Source: Lederbergia citri (lineage in GTDB: Bacteria > Bacillota > Bacilli > Bacillales > Bacillaceae_C). Taken from it: a stretch of 64,000 nucleotides of DNA. Below the pieces are notes generated by a model, which saw only the letters and a list, made by a program, of their open reading frames with translations, searched no databases and was not told the DNA's origin. The stretch covers positions 189,102 through 253,101 of the forward strand of contig NZ_JAGYPG010000004.1 in the NCBI RefSeq assembly GCF_018343625.1, written 5' to 3'. Below, piece by piece: positions 8,206-16,459 of the stretch. The position numbers and the translations under genes were made by a program. Every line of letters begins with the position of its first letter. Positions within the stretch are counted from its first letter, which is position 1.

Positions 8206-8677
8206 TCATAATTCCTCGCTCTCTTAATTTCAATTTGGCTCGATAAAATGTTACTCTTGCCCAATTCTCATTTTTAAAGTGTATTTCTCCTATTTCTTTA
8301 AAGGTTAAGCCGCCAAGTATACGAAGTAATACTATTTCTTTATACGGCTCCTCTAACAAATGAATCATCCGATATAGGCCAATTTTATTTTCACTTTCGA
8401 TGAGATCGTTTTCTGCTGATGGTAAATGGTTCGGTAAATGTTGTGATGGTGGTTGTTTAACTTGTTTATCCACGTACTTGTAATATGTATACTTTGCAAT
8501 TTGACAAAGCCAAACTGACATTTTACATTCGCCATTATAAGTATCAATTGAACGAACAGCCTGATAGAAAGTCTCTTGTGTTAGTTCTTCTGCAATGTCT
8601 ACATTACGACAAAGTACCATTAAATATTTAAAGACTTGTTCGGCAAATTGTTCATAGACTTTCGTAAGCTCGTCCAA
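8195..8677 (-). CDS. ECF-family RNA polymerase sigma factor
   Basis: A 160-residue sigma-70 family protein with region 2 (VFKYLMVLCRNVDIAEELTQ, then TFYQAVRSIDTY and MSVWLCQIAKYTYYKY) and region 4 (LLEEPYKEIVLLRILGGLTF followed by KEIGEIHF and the recognition helix). TTG at 8677 is chosen as start, since AAAGGAGG precedes it by the right distance. The ATG at 8695 would place this site inside the gene. It is followed by its overlapping anti-sigma gene. TGTAAC-type sequence upstream on the minus strand (around 8726) could be an autoregulatory -35, but no clear -10 was found. It cannot be assigned to a named B. subtilis sigma factor. Confidence 0.9.
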   Translation of the reverse strand: MDELTKVYEQFAEQVFKYLMVLCRNVDIAEELTQETFYQAVRSIDTYNGECKMSVWLCQIAKYTYYKYVDKQVKQPPSQHLPNHLPSAENDLIESENKIGLYRMIHLLEEPYKEIVLLRILGGLTFKEIGEIHFKNENWARVTFYRAKLKLRERGIMNEE

Positions 8678-8904
8678 TGCTCTACCTCCTTTCAACCTAT
8701 ATATCTAAAAAAGGATCGTTTCGTTACAAACTTTTTTAATTTTTTTCACTCGCTACATTTTATCAACTTTTTTATTTAAATTTCCTAGTTTTTCATCTTT
8801 TTCTTCTCGTTTTTGGTTTTTCTTATATGAAATTACGACCTTATTTTCTTATAATTGTGCATGAATCACCCATGACCAAGATATCAGTATTATTTCTTTA
8901 AAAT

Positions 8905-8923
8905 GTCATAAAATGTTTATGAC
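8905..8923. promoter_or_regulatory. Palindromic operator candidate
   Basis: Perfect inverted repeat GTCATAAA, ATG, TTTATGAC. Its right arm overlaps the proposed -35 (8919-8924) of the protease gene, a typical repressor position. Confidence 0.5.
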
Positions 8924-8948
8924 TATTATATTGAAATAATGTTATACT
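8919..8948 (+). promoter_or_regulatory. Candidate promoter of the FtsH-like gene
   Basis: ATGACT (8919-8924), 18-bp spacer, TATACT (8943-8948). Confidence 0.45.
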
Positions 8949-8973
8949 TATTGCTAGATTCTTTTTAAATATA

Positions 8974-9082
8974 TGTCTAGCTACAGCGCCTACTGACTAG
9001 CAACTTCTTGTCCTTTTTCCTACGAAATGTCAAAGGTCCTGGAGTTTTTTATACGTCGATGACCAGGCGCTTGCGCTTTTCT
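8974..9082. repeat. Dispersed intergenic repeat, family A, copy 2
   Basis: Starts TGTCTAGCT, contains AGCGCCTA near the left end and CAGGCGCT near the right, and ends GCTTTTCT. It is shorter in the middle than copy 1 (599-746) but shares both ends and the TTCCTACGA and TACGTCG blocks. It ends 3 bp before the AAGGAG ribosome binding site of the next gene, so it forms most of that gene's 5' leader. Confidence 0.75.
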
Positions 9083-9099
9083 AACAAGGAGATGGAACA

Positions 9100-10830
9100 G
9101 TGAAGTCAAATTCAAGAATCGCATCGAAGATTGTTCCTATTGCCATTGGTATTGCTGTTGTTGTAGCTTTCTCTGTGTGGGCAATTCTGACAATGAATAA
9201 GGGCACTGTTATTCCGTTTTCAGCTATTGAAAAAACAATTCAAGCTCAAAATGGAGAACTCGTCACTCTTACTGAAATGTCAGATGGCACACTTTATATA
9301 GATACTCCTAAAGAAAAATATATTTCTCATTTTCGTCCCAATAGCCCGTTAGTAGAGCAACTTGTTAATAAATATAATATTAACTATAAGTACTCTGACG
9401 GAAGCCAAATGGGAAATTGGGTTATGGGCGGCCTTGTGATCTTATTAATTGCTGCTGCGATTATCGTTCAGAAAAAAAGTGGAGTTGGCATTACAAAAAT
9501 GAAACATAGTACGTCGAAACCATTGCCGCTTCCAACTATTACGTTAAATGATATTGGTGGATTGCCTGAAGAAATGAAGGAAGAAATCCATCAAACGCTG
9601 GAAATTATAAAAAATCCAGATCGATCATCAAAAATAGGGATTAAAGCACCAAAAGGAATTTTACTATACGGTCCTCCTGGGACTGGTAAAACATTACTTG
9701 CACAAGCGATTGCAAATGAAATTGGAGCTAGCTTTTTTTCGGCAAGTGGATCAGCGTTCACAGAGTTGTTTGTCGGGGTAGGTGCTGCTCGTATTCGCGG
9801 ATTATTTGAAAATGCACGAAAACAAACTCCTGCCGTTATTTTTATAGATGAAGTGGATGCACTTGCGGGAAAAAGGAAACAGCATGGTGGGGAAGAAGCA
9901 GAAAAAACATTGACTGAGTTGCTTGTCCAACTTGACGGTGGACACGCCAACGATGGAATTCTTTTCATCTCTGCAACTAATAGAAAAGATATGTTGGATG
10001 ATGCATTCCTACGTCCAGGACGAATTGACTTTACCTTCCAAGTGCCATTGCCAGATACAAAAGGAAGGAAAGAAATCATTGATATTCACACTAAAGGAAA
10101 AAGACTTTCTCAAGATGTTTTTGCTTCTTTAAATACACTAGCCGAAAGTACGACTGGTTTTTCTGGAGCTCAAATTAGTAACTTATTTGAGTCCGCAAGC
10201 AGAAAAGCTGTTCGCGAAGGCCGTGATGTAGTAGGTATGGAAGATTTGGATTATGCCATTGACCGTACGATTTTAGGAAATACTTCAAGAGCATTAAATG
10301 ATCATGATACAAAGCGCCGCGTTGCCATACATGAAGCCGGCCATGCTCTTATTCAAGCATTAACAAAACCCGGAACAATCCGGAAAGCAACGATTATCCC
10401 TCGTGGACAAGCTCTAGGGTATGTTGCTCCAGTTCAAAAAGAACTTCATTTAACGACTACGAGTGAACTGCTTGATCAAGTGAGTATGATTCTTGCAGGT
10501 GGTGTAGCAGAGCGAATTTATCTTGGTGAGCATAGTATTGGTGTAAGTGGTGATGTTCAGCAAGCGAAACAAATTTTAGAGGATATGGTTGAAACAGGAA
10601 TGCTCGAAGATGGCTTTACATTAACCTTCCATAAACAAGACAAAGACGAAAAAATGCAAGAGTTATTCCATAAAGCTTTGGAAAAAACGGAACTAATGAT
10701 TAAAGCACATCAAACTGAATTTGATCATTTAGTTGATATACTGTTGAAGAAAGAGACATTAGATGGGTTCGAAGTGCAAGAAATTGTAACGGGAAATTCG
10801 TCTCGACATGATGAACTAGCATTCAACTAA
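9100..10830 (+). CDS. FtsH-family membrane AAA+ zinc metalloprotease (second-type, short)
   Basis: A 576-residue protein that should hydrolyse ATP to unfold and degrade membrane or soluble proteins. Helices at about residues 11-32 and 106-124 flank an external loop. The AAA domain has Walker A GPPGTGKT (191-198), pore motif FVGVG, Walker B VIFIDEVDA and second region of homology ATNRKDMLDDAFLRPGRID. The peptidase domain has HEAGH (411-415), and the Asp in SGDVQQA is the likely third zinc ligand. It lacks the usual C-terminal extension of housekeeping FtsH (about 640 aa), so it is probably a paralog. GTG start at 9100 after AAGGAG. It is divergent from the ECF sigma operon. Confidence 0.9.
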   Translation: MKSNSRIASKIVPIAIGIAVVVAFSVWAILTMNKGTVIPFSAIEKTIQAQNGELVTLTEMSDGTLYIDTPKEKYISHFRPNSPLVEQLVNKYNINYKYSDGSQMGNWVMGGLVILLIAAAIIVQKKSGVGITKMKHSTSKPLPLPTITLNDIGGLPEEMKEEIHQTLEIIKNPDRSSKIGIKAPKGILLYGPPGTGKTLLAQAIANEIGASFFSASGSAFTELFVGVGAARIRGLFENARKQTPAVIFIDEVDALAGKRKQHGGEEAEKTLTELLVQLDGGHANDGILFISATNRKDMLDDAFLRPGRIDFTFQVPLPDTKGRKEIIDIHTKGKRLSQDVFASLNTLAESTTGFSGAQISNLFESASRKAVREGRDVVGMEDLDYAIDRTILGNTSRALNDHDTKRRVAIHEAGHALIQALTKPGTIRKATIIPRGQALGYVAPVQKELHLTTTSELLDQVSMILAGGVAERIYLGEHSIGVSGDVQQAKQILEDMVETGMLEDGFTLTFHKQDKDEKMQELFHKALEKTELMIKAHQTEFDHLVDILLKKETLDGFEVQEIVTGNSSRHDELAFN

Positions 10831-10840
10831 TATCTTTATT

Positions 10841-10875
10841 CCCTTCGTCAATTTTTTTTGAAGAAGGGTTTTTTT
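10841..10875 (+). terminator. Rho-independent terminator of the FtsH-like gene
   Basis: CCCTTC near 10841 pairs with GAAGGG near 10863, followed by a run of T. Confidence 0.8.
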
Positions 10876-10899
10876 CTGTCCCAATTATTCGTTAAAATA

Positions 10900-10929
10900 G
10901 GTTACAATTAAACTGTAATATTTGTAACC
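10900..10929. promoter_or_regulatory. Inverted repeat upstream of the deacetylase gene
   Basis: GGTTACAA (10900-10907) and TTGTAACC (10922-10929) are perfect arms separated by 14 bp, in an AT-rich promoter region. A dimeric regulator site is possible; no regulator is identified. Confidence 0.4.
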
Positions 10930-10989
10930 TTTCTGTAACGACTTTTGTTTAAAGATGTTTTAGGATAATAGTAGAATCATGTCGAGGGG

Positions 10990-12159
10990 TTGAAGGGATT
11001 GAAGGGGTCAGAAAAGAAACGCAAAAAATTAAACCGTTTAGGAAAAATGACGTTAGGATCATTTATTTTATTCATATCGGTTTTAACCTATTTTATTTGG
11101 GATGGAATAGCAGAAAAAAATGCAGCGGCACGAAAAAATATACAAATGCCGACAAAAATCGTAGAAAATCTAAATCCAATAGATAAACAGTCTGATAAGA
11201 TTGAAGGCAAAACAAATATTGTATTAGATAAAAATCCAGCGAATCAAGATCCTAAAGTTAATGAAAAAAATAACGTAGTTCCTGATGATAAAGCTGCGAT
11301 TGAAGAAGATATAAAGAAACATGAGCAAGAATTAGAAAAGCATGATCAAGATATGCAAAAACATGAAGAAAAACTTGATCAGCATAAAGAAGATATAGAA
11401 AAACATGAACAGAAAATAAAGCAGCAACAAAATGATGTAGAAAAGAAAAATGAAGATACAAAGCAAGAGCAAAAATCAGAAGAACCCGCAAAAGAAAAGC
11501 CATCAGAAGAAAAGCCTTCAGGTGACAAACCAAATAATGAACAACCCAAAGTTCAGGCTCCTGCGGGAAAAGTTGTTTATTTGACATTCGATGACGGCCC
11601 CCATGCAGTCTCTAAAGACATTTTAAAACTTTTAAAAAAATACAATGCAAAAGCTACTTTTTTCATGCTTGAACCAAATATGAAAAATTACCCTGACGCG
11701 GTAAAAGCTATGGTGAATGAGGGACATACAGTCGGAGTTCACGGGGTGACACATCAAGTTTCTAAAATATATCGTTCACCAGCAAGCTTTGTAGGTGAAA
11801 TGAACCAGGCGATTGCTTTCATCCAAAAAACAACGAACGTGCAAACACATCTTATCAGAGCTCCATATGGCTCAAAACCATATGTCACAGCTCCATTCAA
11901 AGCGGCTTCGGATAAAGAAAAGATGATTTTATGGGACTGGAACATTGATTCAATGGACTGGAAGCTAACAAACGGACAATATGTAGACAAAGTCATTCAA
12001 CAAACAAAGCAGTTTAAAAGTAAGGATCCTTTAATCGTTTTAATGCATGAAAAGCCAACAACCCTCGCAAATTTAGAAAAACTATTAAAATATTATAAAG
12101 ACAACGGCTATGAAATGAAAGCATTAGATGAGGCAATGATTCCAGTACAGTTTAAATAA
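10990..12159 (+). CDS. Membrane-anchored polysaccharide deacetylase with coiled-coil stalk
   Basis: A 389-residue NodB-type deacetylase facing the cell wall, probably acting on peptidoglycan or a related glycan. One membrane anchor (about residues 20-38) is followed by a stalk of about seven heptads (109-157, pattern K-H-E/D-x-x-L/M/I-x) and a Pro/Lys/Glu-rich linker. The catalytic domain (195-389) has TFDDGPH (199-205), HGVTH in place of the usual HSxxH (first serine replaced by Gly), RAPYG, WDWNIDSMDW and LMHEKPTT. Two TTG codons (10990 and 10999) are possible starts after AGGGG; I use the first. It resembles the PdaA/YheN/YjeA group; the exact substrate is unknown. Confidence 0.85.
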   Translation: MKGLKGSEKKRKKLNRLGKMTLGSFILFISVLTYFIWDGIAEKNAAARKNIQMPTKIVENLNPIDKQSDKIEGKTNIVLDKNPANQDPKVNEKNNVVPDDKAAIEEDIKKHEQELEKHDQDMQKHEEKLDQHKEDIEKHEQKIKQQQNDVEKKNEDTKQEQKSEEPAKEKPSEEKPSGDKPNNEQPKVQAPAGKVVYLTFDDGPHAVSKDILKLLKKYNAKATFFMLEPNMKNYPDAVKAMVNEGHTVGVHGVTHQVSKIYRSPASFVGEMNQAIAFIQKTTNVQTHLIRAPYGSKPYVTAPFKAASDKEKMILWDWNIDSMDWKLTNGQYVDKVIQQTKQFKSKDPLIVLMHEKPTTLANLEKLLKYYKDNGYEMKALDEAMIPVQFK

Positions 12160-12216
12160 GAGTATTGTAAATTAATGATCTCAGAATTAGAATATATAAA
12201 TATGGGAATACATGAG

Positions 12217-12242
12217 CACAGGGAACATTCTCTGTGTTTTTT
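12217..12242 (+). terminator. Terminator after the deacetylase gene
   Basis: CACAG and CTGTG arms with internal GA/TC pairing, followed by TTTTTT. Confidence 0.65.
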
Positions 12243-12365
12243 AGTGTCCAAAGCATGACAAACTCCCACCTTTCACGAAATAGTAACATTGATCTCATAT
12301 CTAAGACATACTAATATTGTAAAATGAATATATGATCAGCCATATCATGCATGGAGGAGAAAAAT

Positions 12366-13136
12366 TTGAAGAAGATAATTACAACAATCTCTATAAGTAT
12401 GCTCGTTTTAATGCTTGCAGCATGTAATAGCAGTAACAAAAAAAGCACAGAAGATGATATCCCTAAAATGCTTGAAGTGGTTCTAGAAGTACCACATACA
12501 GCAGATGTAAAAGAAGAGATCCCATTAAAAGCTACCGTCACACAAGGAGATGAAAAAGTTTCCGACGCTGATGAGGTAGTTTTTGAAGTATGGGAAGATG
12601 GCAAAAAAGACGATAGTGAAATGATAGATGCTGTTAATAATAATGATGGCACATATGAAGCAAAAAAAGCCTTTGACCATGATGGTATATTCACTGTCCA
12701 GGTTCATGTTACTGCACGTGGAATACACACGATGCCTAAAGAGGCAGTGACGGTTGGAAAAGGGGCAACAGAAGAACATGCTCACGATGACCATGGAGAT
12801 CACGAACATGGTGATGATAAAGATCATGGCCATCATTCAGAAGACTTTAGTATGCACTTTATAAAGCCTGACTCAATTGAAAAAGGGAAAGAGACGGAAT
12901 TCGTTGTCCACTTGCAAGATCATAACGAACCATTAGAAAAAGCACGTGTTCGTTATGAAATTTGGAACGATGACATCTCTGATAAACATGATTGGGTAGA
13001 CGCTAGTGAAACAACTGCTGGAGAGTACTTGGGAAAACATACATTTAGTGATGCAGGAATCTACACAATAAAAATTCATGTCCAGAATGATGAAGGCTTA
13101 CATGAACATAAGGATTATGAGTTAGAAGTTAAGTAA
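12366..13136 (+). CDS. Lipoprotein with two YtkA-like domains and a His-rich linker
   Basis: A 256-residue surface lipoprotein. The lipobox LAAC has its Cys at residue 20, preceded by Lys-Lys and a hydrophobic stretch. Two homologous beta-rich YtkA/FixH-like domains (about 35-132 and 163-256) share the pattern VVFEVWEDG / VRYEIWNDD, then DGTYEAKKAF / AGEYLGKHTF and GIFTVQVHV / GIYTIKIHV. Between them, residues 138-157 hold 8 His among Asp and Glu, a probable metal-binding segment. TTG at 12366 is chosen because GGAGGAG lies just before it; the ATG at 12351 overlaps that site. YtkA-like proteins have been linked to copper handling; here that is inference. Confidence 0.8.
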   Translation: MKKIITTISISMLVLMLAACNSSNKKSTEDDIPKMLEVVLEVPHTADVKEEIPLKATVTQGDEKVSDADEVVFEVWEDGKKDDSEMIDAVNNNDGTYEAKKAFDHDGIFTVQVHVTARGIHTMPKEAVTVGKGATEEHAHDDHGDHEHGDDKDHGHHSEDFSMHFIKPDSIEKGKETEFVVHLQDHNEPLEKARVRYEIWNDDISDKHDWVDASETTAGEYLGKHTFSDAGIYTIKIHVQNDEGLHEHKDYELEVK

Positions 13137-13163
13137 AAAAACCTGGGATTCCCAGGTTTTTTT
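13136..13163 (+). terminator. Rho-independent terminator after the YtkA-like gene
   Basis: AAAAACCTGGG / CCCAGGTTTTT palindrome with flanking A and T runs; could act in both directions. Confidence 0.85.
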
Positions 13164-13229
13164 GTTTTGGAAAGGAATGCTTATTTAATGGCCGTGAAGT
13201 GACAGCTCAATTCACTTTCCGACAACTTA

Positions 13230-14393
13230 TCATAAAGAAGCTTCATAAATTGCAAAAACGTCATCCCTGTTTAGCTTTTTAAAGTTACCAAATTCACCGT
13301 TCACCATAGCTTTGTCAGTCATCACATCAAGTTTGCTTCCATCAATATCATAATCTGCTAGGCGAGCAGGGGCACCGATGCTATTCCAAAACTCACGAAG
13401 TTTTCCAATTCCTTCTAAGCCAACTTCTTCGTCTGTTTTTCCGTCTGGATTTACACCAAACACTCGAACTGCAAGCTTTCTAAAACGTGCTGGATTTACT
13501 TGAAGATTATGCTTCATCCAATTCGGGAAAAGGATGGCAAGTCCTCCGCCATGTGGAATATCATAGACAGCGGAAACAGCGTGTTCAATATTATGAGTAG
13601 CCCAATCTCCGCTAAAGCCCATATTCACCATTCCATTTAATGCCATCGTGCCGCTGTAAAGAATTGTTTCACGATATACATAGTTCTCCAAATCATCAAC
13701 AAGTTTTGGAGCTGTTTCCATCACAGTAAGTAATATAGATTCACATAGTCGATCTTGTAACTCAGTATGTTCCGCTTGATGGAAGTAATGTTCGAACACG
13801 TGTGACATAATATCTACGATTCCGTAAACGGTTTGATCTTTTGGCACGGTAAACGTATTAACTGGGTCAAGAATTGAGAATTTAGGAAAAGTATGAGGGC
13901 TTCCCCAACCATATTTTTCATTCGTTTCCCAGTTTGTAATAACGGAACCGGAGTTCATTTCTGATCCTGTAGCTGCTAAAGTCAACACAGTTCCAAACGG
14001 AAGTGCATCGTTTACTGTACCGCGTTTAACGACGATATCCCACGCATCTCCATCATATTTAGCTCCAGCTGCAATCGCCTTCGTGCAATCAATGACGCTT
14101 CCGCCTCCAACAGCCAAAATAAAATCAATACCTTCGCTATTACAAATGTCCACACCTTTTCTAACAGTTGAAATGCGTGGATTAGGCTCTACACCGGACA
14201 GCTCAAACGTTTCAGAGCCAATTTCTTTTAGAAGAGCCATGACATCATCGTATAATCCATTTCTTTTAATACTTCCTCCACCATATACAAGCAGAACTTT
14301 TTTACCGTACTTAGGAACTTCCGTTTTTAATTGTTGTAATTGACCTTTACCAAAAATTAATTTTGTTGTATTCCAAAAAGTAAAATTATCCAT
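13230..14393 (-). CDS. Iron-containing alcohol dehydrogenase (butanol dehydrogenase-like)
   Basis: A 387-residue type III alcohol dehydrogenase that reduces aldehydes with NAD(P)H in the cytosol. The N-terminus MDNFTFWNTTKLIFGKGQ and the nucleotide-binding GGGSVIDCTKAIA match the YugJ/YugK (BdhA) group. Metal ligands are visible in DIMSHVFEHYFH (Asp and His) and in EHAVSAVYDIPHGGGLA (His-x13-His). Length is normal for the family. The upstream leader carries a GGGGC-rich ribosome binding site. It is monocistronic; the hom-thr operon ends upstream on the same strand with its own terminator-like hairpin. The physiological substrate cannot be told from sequence. Confidence 0.9.
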   Translation of the reverse strand: MDNFTFWNTTKLIFGKGQLQQLKTEVPKYGKKVLLVYGGGSIKRNGLYDDVMALLKEIGSETFELSGVEPNPRISTVRKGVDICNSEGIDFILAVGGGSVIDCTKAIAAGAKYDGDAWDIVVKRGTVNDALPFGTVLTLAATGSEMNSGSVITNWETNEKYGWGSPHTFPKFSILDPVNTFTVPKDQTVYGIVDIMSHVFEHYFHQAEHTELQDRLCESILLTVMETAPKLVDDLENYVYRETILYSGTMALNGMVNMGFSGDWATHNIEHAVSAVYDIPHGGGLAILFPNWMKHNLQVNPARFRKLAVRVFGVNPDGKTDEEVGLEGIGKLREFWNSIGAPARLADYDIDGSKLDVMTDKAMVNGEFGNFKKLNRDDVFAIYEASL

Positions 14394-14464
14394 TCATCTT
14401 CAGCCCCTTTCATGTATTATTATCATAGAAAAATTAGAAGAATGCAAAATACAAAATTCAAAGT

Positions 14465-14494
14465 AAAAAAGCCTAGGCTACATGCCAAAGGCTT
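14465..14494 (-). terminator. Terminator of the hom-thrC-thrB operon
   Basis: Minus-strand AAGCCT and AGGCTT arms, the second followed by TTTTT; the first arm touches the thrB stop codon. Confidence 0.65.
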
Positions 14495-15401
14495 AACGAT
14501 TAAAAATATCATTCGTAACTCGACTTCCACCTTGATCCATTTTTAAAATCTTTACTTGATGTGATGGAAGTAAATTCTGAAGTTGAGCTGCGACCTTTTT
14601 GCCTTTTCCTTTTGCTGTAAAGGAAATCATCGTTGGTCCCGCACCACTAATAACAGTACCATATGCTCCTGCGATTTTTGCTTCTTCACGTATTTTCTCG
14701 TAATTAGGAATGAGGGAGGAACGATACGGTTCGTGGAATAAATCTTCCTCCATCAATTTCCCAGCAAGCTTGTAATCCCCGGAAACTAGAGCGGCAATCA
14801 TGATATTTCCCACCGCACTTGCTTTAGCAGCCTCATTACGAGTAAATTGCTCGGGAAGAACTTTGCGTGCATCTTCGGTTTTTAATTCTATGACTGGAAT
14901 ATAAACGATAAAATCTAGTTCCGCATCTGTTTTTTGAAAAACCTCTATATCTCCATTTTGCAGCTGTGATGTAATGACTAAACCACCGTAAAGGGAAGCG
15001 GCAACGTTATCTGGATGCCCTTCAATATCTGTCGCAATCCTTAATTTTTCCTCAAAAGCAAGGGATAGTTCACATAATTGGTTAGCCAGTTCAATACCTG
15101 CAATAATGGCTGAGGCGCTACTGCCAAGTCCACGAGCGAGCGGGATATCACTTTCCACAATTACTTTACAAGGCGACAAAGTGGAATTATAGATACTCGC
15201 GGTCCGAGCCGCCGTTTCGTAAATTAAGTGTTCGCTTGCATCTGGAACAGGGGGAAGATGCATAGATTGATGAACAAATTCCCATTGCTCCGATTTTTCT
15301 ACATGCAATGTTAAGTATAGATTTAATGCCAATCCAGCTGAGTCAAATCCAGGACCTAGATTTGCAGTACTCGCTGGAACTGTGATGCTGAACATCCTCA
15401 T
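14493..15401 (-). CDS. thrB: Homoserine kinase
   Basis: Phosphorylates homoserine with ATP, the step before threonine synthase. The 302-residue GHMP kinase starts FSITVPASTANLGPGFDSAG, carries the ATP-binding loop ARGLGSSASAI near residue 90, and ends with the GAGPTMISF block of the C-terminal half. The start overlaps the thrC stop by 4 bp, so translation is coupled. It is the last gene of a hom-thrC-thrB operon, the standard Bacillus order. Start choice at 15401 (MRMFSITV) is supported by the overlap; MFSITV two codons later is also possible. Confidence 0.95.
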   Translation of the reverse strand: MRMFSITVPASTANLGPGFDSAGLALNLYLTLHVEKSEQWEFVHQSMHLPPVPDASEHLIYETAARTASIYNSTLSPCKVIVESDIPLARGLGSSASAIIAGIELANQLCELSLAFEEKLRIATDIEGHPDNVAASLYGGLVITSQLQNGDIEVFQKTDAELDFIVYIPVIELKTEDARKVLPEQFTRNEAAKASAVGNIMIAALVSGDYKLAGKLMEEDLFHEPYRSSLIPNYEKIREEAKIAGAYGTVISGAGPTMISFTAKGKGKKVAAQLQNLLPSHQVKILKMDQGGSRVTNDIFNR

Positions 15402-16459
15402 GCAGTTACAACACCTTCGATATATTCTATGACGGTTTTTTCATCATTTGGAAGAGAGACAGTCTCTATATTAATCTCTGAAATCGCAGTTTGCGGATCT
15501 TTTAATCCGTTACCAGTTAATACCGCAACGACCTTGCTTCCGGATGGAATACTTCCAGATTGAATTTGTTGTAAAACTCCTGCGATGGAAGCGCAAGAAG
15601 CTGGTTCAGCAAATATTCCTTCAGTCTTTGCAAGAAGTTTGAACGCCTCAAGAATTTCAGAATCAGTAACAGACTCAATGATTCCACCTGATTCTTCGCG
15701 AGCTGCAACGGCAAGATTCCAGCTGGCAGGGTTTCCGATTCTAATGGCAGTAGCGACTGTTTCTGGTTCGGTAATTGGCTTTCCTTGGACGATGGCTGCT
15801 GCTCCTTCTGCTTCAAAGCCAAACATTTTTGGAAGTCCTGTTTGTTTTACTTCATTATATTCTTTGAACCCTTTCCAATAAGCACTGATGTTACCAGCGT
15901 TTCCTACAGGAATAGCAAGAATGTCAGGGGCGCTGCCCAATTGGTCACAAACTTCTAATGCAGCTGTTTTTTGACCTTCCAGACGATAAGGGTTTACGGA
16001 ATTAACGAGTGTTACTGCGGAAGTTTCGCTCACTTTCCGTACCATATTTAAAGCTTCGTCAAAATTACCTTCAATTTCTACTATTTCAGCACCATACATC
16101 ATCGCTTGGGCAAGCTTACCAAGGGCAACTTTTCCTTTTGGAATAACAATGATTGCTCTAATACCTGCTTTTGCTGCGTAGGCAGCAGCAGCGGCTGATG
16201 TATTTCCCGTAGAGGCACAAATAATGGATCTGCTACCAGCTTCAACAGCTTTAGCAACAGCCATTACCATCCCACGATCTTTAAATGAGCCAGTCGGATT
16301 CGCACCTTCAATTTTTGCGTATAGTTCAATTCCAAGTTGGTTTGATAAGTTTGAGAGATGTACCAATGGGGTATTTCCCTCTTGTAGCGTTAATGCCGGT
16401 GTTTCTTCTGTTACTGGTAAAAATTCTTTATAGTTTGCTATTAATCCCGGCCAATTCAT
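15398..16459 (-). CDS. thrC: Threonine synthase
   Basis: PLP enzyme making threonine from O-phosphohomoserine. The 353 residues include EGNTPLVHL, the PLP-lysine motif GSFKDRGM near residue 60, STGNTSAAAAAYAAKAG and the phosphate-binding PVGNAGNISAYW loop. The length fits the short Gram-positive type. It overlaps hom by 4 bp at its start and thrB by 4 bp at its end. Confidence 0.96.
   Translation of the reverse strand: MNWPGLIANYKEFLPVTEETPALTLQEGNTPLVHLSNLSNQLGIELYAKIEGANPTGSFKDRGMVMAVAKAVEAGSRSIICASTGNTSAAAAAYAAKAGIRAIIVIPKGKVALGKLAQAMMYGAEIVEIEGNFDEALNMVRKVSETSAVTLVNSVNPYRLEGQKTAALEVCDQLGSAPDILAIPVGNAGNISAYWKGFKEYNEVKQTGLPKMFGFEAEGAAAIVQGKPITEPETVATAIRIGNPASWNLAVAAREESGGIIESVTDSEILEAFKLLAKTEGIFAEPASCASIAGVLQQIQSGSIPSGSKVVAVLTGNGLKDPQTAISEINIETVSLPNDEKTVIEYIEGVVTA

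Larger units (their letters stand above)
8678..9099. other. Divergent regulatory region between sigma factor and FtsH-like gene
   Basis: Non-coding and AT-rich. It holds the leader of the sigma factor operon, the palindrome at 8905, a candidate promoter and repeat family A copy 2, which together form a leader of about 150 nt for the protease gene. Confidence 0.6.

Noticed and set aside
9591..10079. 162-codon minus-strand open frame inside the FtsH-like gene
   Set aside because: It is the antisense of a conserved AAA domain, has no ribosome binding site, and its composition is that of a shadow frame.
11258..11587. 109-codon minus-strand frame rich in Leu, His and Phe
   Set aside because: It is the reverse complement of the Lys/Glu/His heptad stalk; the pattern is explained by the coiled coil.
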